Origin: Oscillospiraceae bacterium
GTDB taxonomy: Bacteria > Bacillota > Clostridia > Oscillospirales > Oscillospiraceae
Assembly (NCBI GenBank): GCA_017415425.1
Contig: JAFQGT010000017.1
Coordinates: 1-64,000, forward strand
Direction: 5' to 3'
DNA length: 64,000 nucleotides
Made by a program: the position numbers and the translations under genes. Of the stretch, positions 23,855-32,061 are shown piece by piece (positions within the stretch are counted from its first letter, which is position 1; the number at the start of each line of letters is the position of its first letter). The notes beneath the pieces are model-generated. The model was not told the DNA's origin. It did not search any database and saw nothing but the letters and a program-made list of their open reading frames with translations.

Positions 23855-25948
23855 ATGAAAGAATTGCATACAAATAAGAGAAACTCCCAGGAAGTTGTGG
23901 AGCACGCCAAGGATAATATCCAGCGCTCCGAGCATCGGGCTGCTGACGACGGCACGATGCGTCTGGATGACAGCCAGCGCGTGAAGGTTCTGTCCCCCGG
24001 CGCTCTGGTTTTCAAGCGCTTTGTCCGGAACAAGCTGGCTATTCTGGGTGTTTGCATCCTGGTGTCTATGTTCCTGTTCTCTTTCCTGTGCCCTGTATTC
24101 TATCCTTATGAGCAGACACGGGTGTTCTATAAGTACGACAGCGTCAACGCCAACTACGGCGGCGTGACCGTCCGCCAGGATTTTGTCAACTACACGCTGG
24201 ATGAGTCTGTGGTAGTTTCCGATCAGGCAAAGCTGATGTTGAACGCAGAGATCAAGAAGATGCAATCTGCCGGTGAGACCAGCGCCACCATCGACTATGA
24301 CGGCCTGTATGTGCTGGAGGAGCTGGGCAAGTATGCCTATACCCTCAGCAAGATGGCTTATGAAGCCGCCGCAAGCTTTGTGCCTGCAGGCGTGGTGGGT
24401 ACCTATGATACTATCAGCAAGAATGTTGTGTTCAATGCCGATGATCTGGGTGAGGAGTTCCGGGCAGCAGTAGAGGCTGCTGTGGACGGCAAGGCAAGCA
24501 GCTTTACCTTCCAAGGGGAAGAGTACTCTGTTTCTTTGGCCAAGAAGTTCACCTACAGTGTTGCCTCCACCACCAGCAGAATCGTCTATACTGACGAGAA
24601 CCTGGGTGAAGAGTTTGAGGCTCTGCTGGGCGCCGCTATGGAAAACGGCGAGGACACCGTTATCTTTAACGAGCAAGAGTATGTACTGGTGCCTAATGAC
24701 AAGGGCGGCGTGGATGCAAGCCAGGTTTCCGGTGAGCAGCTGGCTCTGGTCAGCTCCGTGCTGGTGTTTGATGCCCTGGAGGGTGTGACTATCAGCGACG
24801 CCGTGAAGGCACAGGCTATGCTCAATGCCTACAATGGGAAGGCTTTCCAGGTAGAAGGTGCGTCTTACAAGGTGTCTGAAAACGCCGAAGGTGAAATGAT
24901 TCTGGAACAGGACGGTCAGATGATTGCCCGTATGACCAATGTGGCTGTCCGTGACTCTCAGGGTCACGATACTCTGTCTCTGGAGTTCAAGAAGGCTGCC
25001 GAAGCTGCAGTTGTTTCTATGAACGGTGAGAAGAAGATCGACCAGACCACTTTCAACTTTATGATGCAGCGGATGGAAGTTTCCACCAATGAGGCCGGCC
25101 AGATGGTCACCATCAAGGCGGTGGACGAGAACGGCAACCCCATTATGGAGGACACCACCCTGCTGATCACCCGCAAGACCGGTATGTATGAGATCTCCTG
25201 TCCCCAGTTGCGCTACCTGATCGACATCAGCGGCGCTCCCTCTAAGGATCACTGGCTGGGCACCGACGCCAACGGTATGGACAACCTGTCCCGTATGATG
25301 TACGGCGGCCGGATCTCTCTGATCGTGGGCTTCATCGTGGTGCTGTTGGAGATCATCCTGGGCGTGATTATGGGCGGTATCGCCGGCTACTTTGGTGGCT
25401 GGGTGGACACCTTGATTATGCGTCTGGTGGATATTTTCCGTTGTATCCCCTCTATGCCCATTTTGATCATTATGGCTTCCTTTATGGAAGCACAGAAGGT
25501 GGACACCTATGTCCGTCTGATGTATATGATGGCCATCCTGGGCTTCCTTGGTTGGGCAGGTATTGCCCGTCTGGTCCGCGGCCAGATCCTGTCTTTGCGT
25601 GAGCAGGAGTTTATGACCGCCGCAGAGGCCACCGGCGTCAGAGTCCGTCACCGCATTTTCCGGCACCTGGTTCCCAACGTGATGCCTCAGCTGATCGTTA
25701 CCGCAACCTCCGGTCTTGGCGGCGTCATTCTGACCGAGTCCACCCTGTCCTATCTGGGTCTGGGTGTTAAGTTCCCTCTGGCTACCTGGGGCAACATCAT
25801 CAACACGGTTACTAAGACCAACGAGAACCTGATCCGCTACACTTATATCTGGATCCCCGTAGGTCTGCTGATCTGTCTGACCGTTATCGCCTTCAACTTC
25901 GTTGGCGACGGCCTGCGTGATGCTTTCGACCCCAAGATGAAGAGATAA
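23855..25948 (+). CDS. oppC: OppC-type peptide ABC permease with a large extracytoplasmic insert
   Basis: 697 residues against about 300 for normal OppC. Cytoplasmic N-terminus (about 1-55), TM1 (about 57-77, LAILGVCILVSMFLFSFLCP), then about 380 residues outside the membrane before HWLGTDANGMDNLSRMMYGG and five further membrane segments with the EAA loop MTAAEATGVRVRHRIFRHLV. The insert contains a repeated module: LGEEFRAAVEAA ... FQGEEYSV (about 195) and LGEEFEALLGAA ... FNEQEYVL (about 247), with looser copies at about 319 and 375. Probably pairs with the oversized OppA. Start follows GGGAGG. In frame throughout with uniform codon use, so not an assembly fusion. Confidence 0.92.
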   Translation: MKELHTNKRNSQEVVEHAKDNIQRSEHRAADDGTMRLDDSQRVKVLSPGALVFKRFVRNKLAILGVCILVSMFLFSFLCPVFYPYEQTRVFYKYDSVNANYGGVTVRQDFVNYTLDESVVVSDQAKLMLNAEIKKMQSAGETSATIDYDGLYVLEELGKYAYTLSKMAYEAAASFVPAGVVGTYDTISKNVVFNADDLGEEFRAAVEAAVDGKASSFTFQGEEYSVSLAKKFTYSVASTTSRIVYTDENLGEEFEALLGAAMENGEDTVIFNEQEYVLVPNDKGGVDASQVSGEQLALVSSVLVFDALEGVTISDAVKAQAMLNAYNGKAFQVEGASYKVSENAEGEMILEQDGQMIARMTNVAVRDSQGHDTLSLEFKKAAEAAVVSMNGEKKIDQTTFNFMMQRMEVSTNEAGQMVTIKAVDENGNPIMEDTTLLITRKTGMYEISCPQLRYLIDISGAPSKDHWLGTDANGMDNLSRMMYGGRISLIVGFIVVLLEIILGVIMGGIAGYFGGWVDTLIMRLVDIFRCIPSMPILIIMASFMEAQKVDTYVRLMYMMAILGFLGWAGIARLVRGQILSLREQEFMTAAEATGVRVRHRIFRHLVPNVMPQLIVTATSGLGGVILTESTLSYLGLGVKFPLATWGNIINTVTKTNENLIRYTYIWIPVGLLICLTVIAFNFVGDGLRDAFDPKMKR

Positions 25949-25961
25949 GGAGGTTTTTACG

Positions 25962-27155
25962 ATGCTGTTTAAGAAAAAAGATACCAAAGAGACCTCCTAT
26001 ATTTCTGCAAAGGACTCTCGTAAAATTACCCGCTTTAACCGGAAGCTGACCAAGAAATTGGAAAAGGCCCGTGCAGACGCTAACAAAGATCCCAACCTCT
26101 ACACCACCAAGATGCGGGATGAGAACAACGTTGTGGAGTTCGATAACGTCTGTAGCTTCTTCTTTACCGACATCGGTACTGTCCGCGCTGTGGACGGCAT
26201 CAGTTTTGATGTGCCCAAGTGCTCCACTGTGGGTATCGTGGGCGAGTCCGGCTGCGGCAAGTCCGTTACCAGCCTGTCTCTGATGCAGCTGCTGCAGCGG
26301 CCCACTGGTCAGACCGTGGGCGGCGAGATCCGTCTGAATATGGGTGACGGCACTGCGCTGAATATCGTCAATACCCCCACTGCCAAGATGCAGGAGATCC
26401 GGGGCAACCGGATGAGTATGATCTTCCAGGAGCCTATGACCAGTCTGAACCCTGTGTTCCGGATTGGTGATCAGGTGGATGAGGTCATCACCCTCCACAA
26501 CCCTGATATGACCAAGGAGGCCGTCAAGGCCCGTACGCTGGAAATGCTGGATCTGGTTGGCATTGCCAACAAGGAAGGCGTTTACAATATGTATCCTCAC
26601 GAGCTGTCCGGCGGTATGCGCCAGAGAGTGATGATCGCTATCGCGCTGGCCTGTAATCCCAGCCTGATCATCGCTGACGAGCCTACCACCGCTCTGGATG
26701 TGACCATTCAGGCGCAGATCCTGGATCTGCTGCAGTCTCTGAAGGACAAGATCAACTCCTCCATTATGCTGATCACCCACGACCTGGGCGTGGTGGCCGG
26801 TATGGCGGACTACGTGGTGGTTATGTACGCAGGCCGCGTGGTGGAAAAGGGTACTGCATCGGATATTTTCCACAACCCCTGCCACCCCTACACCATCGGT
26901 CTGATGAAGTCCAAGCCTGTGGTTGGCAAGAAGGTGGATGCTCTGTACAACATCCCCGGCTCCGTACCCAACCCGGTCAATATGCCCAACTACTGCTATT
27001 TCCGTGACCGCTGCGAGATGCGCTGCGAACACTGTGACGGCAAGTATCCTCCCGAAATCAAGATCAGCGATACCCACGTGGTATCTTGCTATCGGTTCTT
27101 TGACACCGGTGAGGTGCTGAACTACCCCAAATCTGTGAATGTGGAGGAACTGTGA
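25962..27155 (+). CDS. oppD: Peptide ABC transporter ATP-binding protein OppD
   Basis: 397 residues: an N-terminal basic extension of about 45 residues, then an ABC domain with Walker [13 protein letters not shown]-loop [11 protein letters not shown], signature LSGGMRQRV, Walker [13 protein letters not shown] and switch His in ITHDLG. The C-terminus has the oligopeptide-transporter region [20 protein letters not shown] with clustered Cys, as in OppD/DppD. Start ATG 25962 follows AAGGAGG, 13 bp after oppC. Confidence 0.96.
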   Translation: MLFKKKDTKETSYISAKDSRKITRFNRKLTKKLEKARADANKDPNLYTTKMRDENNVVEFDNVCSFFFTDIGTVRAVDGISFDVPKCSTVGIVGESGCGKSVTSLSLMQLLQRPTGQTVGGEIRLNMGDGTALNIVNTPTAKMQEIRGNRMSMIFQEPMTSLNPVFRIGDQVDEVITLHNPDMTKEAVKARTLEMLDLVGIANKEGVYNMYPHELSGGMRQRVMIAIALACNPSLIIADEPTTALDVTIQAQILDLLQSLKDKINSSIMLITHDLGVVAGMADYVVVMYAGRVVEKGTASDIFHNPCHPYTIGLMKSKPVVGKKVDALYNIPGSVPNPVNMPNYCYFRDRCEMRCEHCDGKYPPEIKISDTHVVSCYRFFDTGEVLNYPKSVNVEEL

Positions 27156-27156
27156 T

Positions 27157-28260
27157 ATGGCTAAAGATAAGAATTTGGTTATAGATGCCTCTGCAAAGTT
27201 GTTTGAGGGAGCAGAAAACGATAAGGACTACCTGCTGGTAGTGAAAAATCTGAAGAAATACTTTCCCATTAAGTCCAGCTTCCTGCGGCTGACCATCGGC
27301 AACGTGAAGGCTGTTGACGGTATTTCCTTCAAGATCAAGCGGGGCACCACGATGGGTCTGGTGGGCGAGTCCGGCTGTGGTAAGTCCACCGCCGGCAGAA
27401 CCATCCTGCGTCTGCAGGAGAAGACCGACGGTGAAGTTTACTTCAACGGCAAGGAGATCTTCTCCCTGACCAAGAAGCAGCTGCGGAAAGAGCGCCCCAA
27501 CATCCAGATCATCTTCCAGGACCCTTACGCCAGCCTTTCCCCCAGACTTCCCATCGGTGAGATCATCGGTGAGGCTGTCCGGGAACACAATATCGTGCCG
27601 GCAGACCAGGTGGATGATTACGTCACCAAGATTATGAAGGACTGCGGTCTGCAGGAATACCACAAAGACCGTTATCCTCACGAATTCTCCGGCGGTCAGC
27701 GCCAGAGAATCTGCATTGCCCGGGCGCTGGCTCTGAATCCCGACTTCATCCTCTGCGACGAGCCTGTCTCCGCGCTGGATGTGTCCATTCAGGCACAGAT
27801 CATTAACCTGCTGCGAGATCTGCAGAAGGAATATAAGCTGACTTACCTGTTCATCTCCCACGACCTGTCTGTGGTGGAGCATATCTCCGACACTGTGGGC
27901 GTTATGTACCTGGGCAATATGGTGGAATACGCCAACACCGAGGATGTGTTTGCAGAACCCCTGCATCCCTACACCAAGGCACTGTTCTCTGCGATCCCCG
28001 TGCCCGATCCCGACTACAAGATGAACCGTGTGATCCTGGAAGGCAGCATTCCCTCTCCTGCCAATCCTCCTGCCGGCTGTAAATTCCACACCCGGTGCGA
28101 GCATTGTATGGAAATGTGTAAGTATGTAGCCCCGGACTTTGCCGAGGTGAAGCCCGATCACTTCTGCGCCTGCCATCTGTATAACTCCCCCGAGCGCAAT
28201 GCTGAGATGGAGCAGATGATGGAAGAAGCAAAGAAGGTACTGGCAAAAGCCAAGAAATAA
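27157..28260 (+). CDS. oppF: Peptide ABC transporter ATP-binding protein OppF
   Basis: 367 residues, the second ATPase of the heterodimer: Walker [13 protein letters not shown]-loop IFQDPYASLSP, signature FSGGQRQRI, Walker B FILCDEPVSALD, switch His ISHDLS, C-terminal NPPAGCKFHTRCEHCMEMC. ATG 27157 lies one base after the oppD stop, with GAGG in the oppD end, so coupled translation is likely. An in-frame start further upstream would overlap oppD without a ribosome site. Confidence 0.96.
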   Translation: MAKDKNLVIDASAKLFEGAENDKDYLLVVKNLKKYFPIKSSFLRLTIGNVKAVDGISFKIKRGTTMGLVGESGCGKSTAGRTILRLQEKTDGEVYFNGKEIFSLTKKQLRKERPNIQIIFQDPYASLSPRLPIGEIIGEAVREHNIVPADQVDDYVTKIMKDCGLQEYHKDRYPHEFSGGQRQRICIARALALNPDFILCDEPVSALDVSIQAQIINLLRDLQKEYKLTYLFISHDLSVVEHISDTVGVMYLGNMVEYANTEDVFAEPLHPYTKALFSAIPVPDPDYKMNRVILEGSIPSPANPPAGCKFHTRCEHCMEMCKYVAPDFAEVKPDHFCACHLYNSPERNAEMEQMMEEAKKVLAKAKK

Positions 28261-28272
28261 TAGGAGAAACCT

Positions 28273-28527
28273 GTGTTTAAGAGACGATCCCCGAAAGTGT
28301 ATGATGACGATGACGGTCGCGTCATAGCGAATATGAATCTGGAAGGTATGCCTGGTTACAACCCCGACCGGAAGGAGCGCAAGGCTGCGCAAGAGCTGGA
28401 TCTGACCCGGGAGGAAAAGCGGGCCATCACCGGCGGTGCGTTGAAAGCGGCGTTTCTGGTGGTGGGTGTGATTGTGGGAGCGTATCTGCTGTTTATCCTG
28501 TTTTGCCTGTTTATCTGGCTGCGATAA
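28273..28527 (+). CDS. Small single-pass membrane protein at the end of the opp operon
   Basis: 84 residues starting with GTG at 28273 after AGGAGAAACCT. Charged cytoplasmic N-terminus (MFKRRSPKVYDDDDGRVIAN) with an Arg/Lys-rich stretch, then one C-terminal membrane helix (about 55-82). No known domain. Twelve bases after oppF and just before the operon terminator, it may be a small accessory subunit of the transporter; that is inference. Confidence 0.8.
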   Translation: MFKRRSPKVYDDDDGRVIANMNLEGMPGYNPDRKERKAAQELDLTREEKRAITGGALKAAFLVVGVIVGAYLLFILFCLFIWLR

Positions 28528-28531
28528 GAAC

Positions 28532-28565
28532 AAAAAGCGCTATGGCTTTGCCGTAGCGCTTTTTT
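28532..28565 (+). terminator. Terminator of the opp operon
   Basis: Stem AAAAAGCGCTA / TAGCGCTTTTT, followed by T. Confidence 0.93.
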
Positions 28566-28582
28566 GCGTACATTTTGCCGCG

Positions 28583-28603
28583 CTGTGCACGTATTGTCCG
28601 CGG
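28583..28603. repeat. Third copy of the GTGCACG(A/T)ATT core
   Basis: CTGTGCACGTATTGTCCGCGG resembles CTGTGCACGAATTGTCAGCGG at 12791-12811 and CCGTGCACGAATTATCAGCGG at 12511-12531. It sits between the opp terminator and the next promoter. Confidence 0.5.
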
Positions 28604-28616
28604 GCACTGCCTGCGC

Positions 28617-28644
28617 TTGACATTTTTTACCGGGGGAATATAAT
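28617..28644 (+). promoter_or_regulatory. Sigma-A promoter of the phosphoribosyltransferase gene
   Basis: TTGACA, 16-nt spacer, TATAAT. Confidence 0.8.
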
Positions 28645-28679
28645 AGAAGTAGAATGCTTAGAAAAGGAGCGTATGCCCT

Positions 28680-29234
28680 ATGTATTATCGTATGAAGGTT
28701 GCAGGCCTGGAGCGGGATCTGCCTATTTGCAAGGTGACCGACTCTCTGTACATTGCCGGTTTTGTGATCTTTGGTGACCAGGAGCTGACCGTGGCCTGCG
28801 CCCGGGAATTGCTGGCGAAAGCCCCAGAGTATGATTATCTGATCACCGCCGAGGCAAAGGGCATTCCTCTGGCCCACGAAATGGCCCGCCAGACCGGCGC
28901 AAAGAAGTATTTTCTTGCCCGGAAAGGCCCGAAGCTGTATATGAGCGGCGTGTTTGAGTCCTCTGTCAAGTCTATCACCACTGCCAAGGAACAGAAGCTG
29001 TATCTGGACACCGCGGACGCGGAACTGATGAAGGGCAAGAGAATTTTGATCGTGGACGATGTGATCTCCACCGGTGAGAGCCTGCTGGCGTTGGAAAAAC
29101 TGGTGGAAAAGGCCGGTGGAATCATTGCGGGCCGGATGGCTGTGCTGGCGGAGGGGGATGCCCAGGAACGCCCGGATCTTATTTATCTGGAAAAGCTGCC
29201 CCTATTCCACCCCGACGGAACGGTAATGGAATGA
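28680..29234 (+). CDS. Phosphoribosyltransferase family protein (adenine PRT-like)
   Basis: 184 residues of the type I phosphoribosyltransferase fold with the PRPP loop RILIVDDVISTGES at about 121-134 and the upstream LITAEAKGIPLAHEMAR, which matches the adenine/xanthine PRT arrangement. Likely purine salvage (base plus PRPP to nucleotide), though the base is not certain and a regulatory role is possible. It has its own promoter and terminator. Start ATG 28680 lies ten bases after AAAAGGAG. Confidence 0.82.
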   Translation: MYYRMKVAGLERDLPICKVTDSLYIAGFVIFGDQELTVACARELLAKAPEYDYLITAEAKGIPLAHEMARQTGAKKYFLARKGPKLYMSGVFESSVKSITTAKEQKLYLDTADAELMKGKRILIVDDVISTGESLLALEKLVEKAGGIIAGRMAVLAEGDAQERPDLIYLEKLPLFHPDGTVME

Positions 29235-29242
29235 ACGAACCC

Positions 29243-29269
29243 AAAAGACACCGCGCTGCGGTGTCTTTT
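29243..29269 (+). terminator. Terminator of the phosphoribosyltransferase gene
   Basis: Stem AAAAGACACCG / CGGTGTCTTTT, CGCTG loop, T-rich tail. It ends just before the ribosome site of the next gene. Confidence 0.88.
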
Positions 29270-29282
29270 TTGGAGGATGAGA

Positions 29283-29903
29283 ATGAAAAAGGCAGACAAC
29301 TACGAGATTCAAATGCGACAGGCTCAGCGGCGGTTTCTAACCTACGACCGGGAGGCCATTATGGCCAAATGCCAGGTTGCCGGGGACGGGGAGTATCTTT
29401 ACCCGGTGATGCTGGGAAGAACCTATCGGCTGTGCTGCCGCACCGGTTCTTTGGAGGTGCAGCAAGGGGACTCTTGGCAGGACGCCAACCGTTTCAGTGA
29501 AGTGATGACGATTCTTGACTGGCTCTGCGACTGCAAACCGGATCGGTGTCTTGCGGGGCGGTTTACCGGCATCCAAAATTTCGGACACCAGTTCCACCAG
29601 AGTCTGGTTGAGGATGGCGAAGACCCAACGGCTGCGAAGTTCGACCGGGATCCTGCCGCATTCCACCGAGCCTGCAAAGCGCTGGGTGGCGCGCCCCTGT
29701 CCGGCTGCGATATGGGATATGCTATAGAACTGTTTGAAGGCCTTCCCATCGGCGTGAAATTTTGGCACAGCGACGAGGAGTTTCCTGCCCAGATCCGCTG
29801 GTTTTTAGACGAAAATGCCTTGCAGTACCTGCGGTATGAGACTATGTACTATGCGGTAGGTCTGGTGAAGAGTTTACTTTTGGAAAAGGCTGTGCTATAC
29901 TAG
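29283..29903 (+). CDS. DUF3786 domain-containing protein
   Basis: 206 residues. Recognised by the DUF3786 pattern: VMLGRTYRLCCRTGSLEVQ, EVMTILDWLC, AGRFTGIQNFGHQFHQS and the C-terminal GLPIGVKFWHSDEEFPAQIRWFLDENALQYLRYETMYY. Family members may bind cofactors or metals but no activity is established; Cys pairs (CC, CDC) are present. ATG 29283 is six bases after GGAGG; an ATG at 29277 overlaps that site. Its 3' end contains the alr promoter. Confidence 0.85.
   Translation: MKKADNYEIQMRQAQRRFLTYDREAIMAKCQVAGDGEYLYPVMLGRTYRLCCRTGSLEVQQGDSWQDANRFSEVMTILDWLCDCKPDRCLAGRFTGIQNFGHQFHQSLVEDGEDPTAAKFDRDPAAFHRACKALGGAPLSGCDMGYAIELFEGLPIGVKFWHSDEEFPAQIRWFLDENALQYLRYETMYYAVGLVKSLLLEKAVLY
29873..29901 (+). 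promoter_or_regulatory. Promoter of alr inside the end of the DUF3786 gene
   Basis: TTTACT, 17-nt spacer, TATACT. The first 15 bases, TTTACTTTTGGAAAA, are identical to the rpsO promoter at 58367-58381. Confidence 0.7.
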
Positions 29904-29932
29904 AAGAAATCTGTTTATCGGAGTGAGAAACA

Positions 29933-31093
29933 TTGGAATTTGACAACACCCACGTAACCATTGATCTGGATATGATCTCCGCTAATTTCCGGGCTATTGA
30001 GGAAAAGGCGGGAGTTCCGGTGATGGCCGTGGTCAAGGCTGATGCCTACGGACACGGTGCAATCCAAGTAGCAAGACAGCTGCAGGATCAGTGCGCCTTT
30101 TTCGGTGTCTCCTCTATGTTGGAGGCCCTGGAATTGCGGCGGGCCGGTATCCGAACCCCCATTCTCATTTTGGGGCAGATTCCCACCACAGCCTTCGGGG
30201 CGGCCATTGAGGAGGACATCCGTCCTACTATTTTCCGCTATGAGGATGCCAAGGCTCTGTCAGAGACCGCCCTGGCTCTGGGAAAGGCTGCGCCCTTCCA
30301 CCTGGCGGTGGATACGGGTATGAGCCGGATCGGTTTCCAGGCCACCCGAGAGCAGGCGCAGCTGTGCGCAGAACTTTGCAAGCTGCCCGGAATTGTGGCT
30401 GAGGGCTTATTCAGTCATTTTGCTACCGCTGACAGCGCAGATCTCAGCCGAGCCAGAGAGCAGGCTGCCCGGTTTGATGAATTTGACAGGATGCTCCGGG
30501 AGCAGGGGGTGGAGATCCCAATCCGCCATATGGACAACTCCGCCGGCATTATGAATTTTGACGGCCATTATCAAATGGTGCGGGCCGGCATCGTGATTTA
30601 CGGTCTGTATCCCAGCCGGGAAGTAGACCCCGGTATGCTGCCGCTGACACCGGTGCTGAACTGGAGCAGCCGGGTCACCCACGTAAAGACCCTGGAGGCT
30701 GGTCGCCAGATCGGTTACGGCGGTGCCTATGTGACCACCGCCCCCACTGTGGTAGCCACCGTTCCGGTGGGCTATGCTGACGGCTACCGAAGAGCCCTCA
30801 GCGGAAAATTCGGCGTTTTGATCCACGGGCGACTCGCCCCCATTCTGGGCAGGATCTGTATGGACCAGATGATGGTGGACGTGACGGATATCCCCCAGGT
30901 GCAGGTGGGCGACCGGGTGGTGCTGATCGGACCGGACGGAGAAAAGACCATCACGATGGAGGATATCGCGGAGGCAGCAGACTCCTTTAACTATGAGTTT
31001 GTCTGCGGAATTAGCCGCCGGGTGCCCCGGTTTTACCGGAAGGACGGCAAGATCGTTCACCAGGTCCATTATTTGCTGGATAGTTACGAATAA
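29933..31093 (+). CDS. alr: Alanine racemase
   Basis: PLP enzyme making D-alanine for peptidoglycan. 386 residues beginning MEFDNTHVTIDLDMISANFR; PLP lysine in VMAVVKADAYGHGA, substrate/PLP-phosphate motifs DTGMSRIGF and HMDNSAGIMNF, catalytic-Tyr region VPVGYADGYRRALSG and RICMDQMMVDV. Starts with TTG at 29933 after GGAGTGAG; no ATG fits. Monocistronic, ending at a bidirectional terminator. Confidence 0.97.
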   Translation: MEFDNTHVTIDLDMISANFRAIEEKAGVPVMAVVKADAYGHGAIQVARQLQDQCAFFGVSSMLEALELRRAGIRTPILILGQIPTTAFGAAIEEDIRPTIFRYEDAKALSETALALGKAAPFHLAVDTGMSRIGFQATREQAQLCAELCKLPGIVAEGLFSHFATADSADLSRAREQAARFDEFDRMLREQGVEIPIRHMDNSAGIMNFDGHYQMVRAGIVIYGLYPSREVDPGMLPLTPVLNWSSRVTHVKTLEAGRQIGYGGAYVTTAPTVVATVPVGYADGYRRALSGKFGVLIHGRLAPILGRICMDQMMVDVTDIPQVQVGDRVVLIGPDGEKTITMEDIAEAADSFNYEFVCGISRRVPRFYRKDGKIVHQVHYLLDSYE

Positions 31094-31094
31094 A

Positions 31095-31121
31095 AAAACG
31101 GGCGGATTCACCGCCCGTTTT
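31095..31121. terminator. Bidirectional terminator after alr
   Basis: Stem AAAACGGGCGG / CCGCCCGTTTT with loop ATTCA; the stop codon of the converging 35-codon ORF lies in the loop. Confidence 0.9.
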
Positions 31122-31215
31122 GTATGCGATTTTCCATATGCCCCGATTGGATCACCGGCGGCTTGGGGTCTTTCAGCTCCCAAGGTACGGATTTTTTATC
31201 GTCTTTTTCTTTCAT
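31108..31215 (-). CDS. Predicted 35-residue protein
   Basis: Reads MKEKDDKKSVPWELKDPKPP then VIQSGHMENRIQNGR. ATG 31215 lies seven bases after GGAGG; another ATG at 31221 is too close. Hydrophilic, with no signal or membrane segment and a PxPPVIxSGHM-like centre. The gene ends inside the shared alr terminator and lies between the dapF terminator and alr, so it is a stand-alone unit. Too short for homology by eye; ribosome site and fit between terminators are the support. Confidence 0.5.
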   Translation of the reverse strand: MKEKDDKKSVPWELKDPKPPVIQSGHMENRIQNGR

Positions 31216-31251
31216 CTTCATCCCTCCACCCTTAGTATTAGCAAAAGGGAC

Positions 31252-31286
31252 AAAAAAACACGCAGCCTTTGGCTGCGTGTTTTTTT
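31252..31286 (-). terminator. Terminator of the dap operon
   Basis: Sixteen-bp stem AAAAAAACACGCAGCC / GGCTGCGTGTTTTTTT touching the dapF stop codon; T-tracts on both strands. Confidence 0.93.
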
Positions 31287-32061
31287 ACAGTTCTAAAACA
31301 TTCAGCACTGTGGCAGGGCCTTCCAAAAACAGCCGGTGGACAATGCCGTTTGCTCCCTCGACCGTTACTTCCAGCTTGCCGCCGGGATTCAGAACGGTCA
31401 GCTTGCCGCCGGGGAAGTGCCCGGTCAGCCACAGCACCACCGCTGTACTGGCGCTGCCGGTGCCGCAGGCCAGGGTGTAATCCTCTACACCCCGCTCGAA
31501 AGTCAGAATCCGAATGGTGGTCTCACCCACCCAAGTGTAAAAATTCACATTAACACCCTTGGGATACTCCGGGGCATTGCGGTAGACCAGAAATTCCGGC
31601 AGCAAAGCCTGCCGATCCTCCCACTGCAATCCCGGCCAATGGGTGACGCTGTGGGGCACGCCGGGATCGCCAAGCTCCACATACGCGCCGTTTTCCCGGC
31701 AGGTCAGATTCACAAGGCCTGGATTGTTCAGCTGCACCCGGTAGTGCTCCGCACCCAAACGCCAGCCGTAGACGATACCTGCATCGGTTTCCACAGACAT
31801 CTCCTCTCCGGCGATGCCGTGGTCATAGGCAAATTTACAAATGCACCGGGCGCCGTTGCCACACATCTCACCCCGGGTGCCGTCGGAATTGTAAAAATGC
31901 AGACGAAAATCCGCTTTTTCCGACCGATCCAGCGCCATAAAGCCGTCTGTGCCGTAGGCGGCGCAGAGGGATTTGGACAGGGCTTGGAAATCAAAATCGC
32001 CATCCCGGGCATCCATCACCATAAAGTCGTTGCCAGCGCCGCTCATATGCCAGTACTTCAT
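31285..32061 (-). CDS. dapF: Diaminopimelate epimerase
   Basis: Converts LL-DAP to meso-DAP for lysine and peptidoglycan. 258 residues. The catalytic cysteine pair sits in GEMCGNGARCI and YTLACGTGSASTA; substrate motifs SGAGNDF at the N-terminus. ATG 32061 follows GGAGG; its first base overlaps the dapB stop (TGATG). The middle (LNNPGLVNLTCRENGAYVEL) is somewhat divergent, but all key residues are intact. Confidence 0.95.
   Translation of the reverse strand: MKYWHMSGAGNDFMVMDARDGDFDFQALSKSLCAAYGTDGFMALDRSEKADFRLHFYNSDGTRGEMCGNGARCICKFAYDHGIAGEEMSVETDAGIVYGWRLGAEHYRVQLNNPGLVNLTCRENGAYVELGDPGVPHSVTHWPGLQWEDRQALLPEFLVYRNAPEYPKGVNVNFYTWVGETTIRILTFERGVEDYTLACGTGSASTAVVLWLTGHFPGGKLTVLNPGGKLEVTVEGANGIVHRLFLEGPATVLNVLEL

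Noticed and set aside
23834-25987. 717-codon minus-strand frame opposite oppC
   Set aside because: Shadow of the oppC codon bias; the sense frame has membrane segments and the EAA motif.
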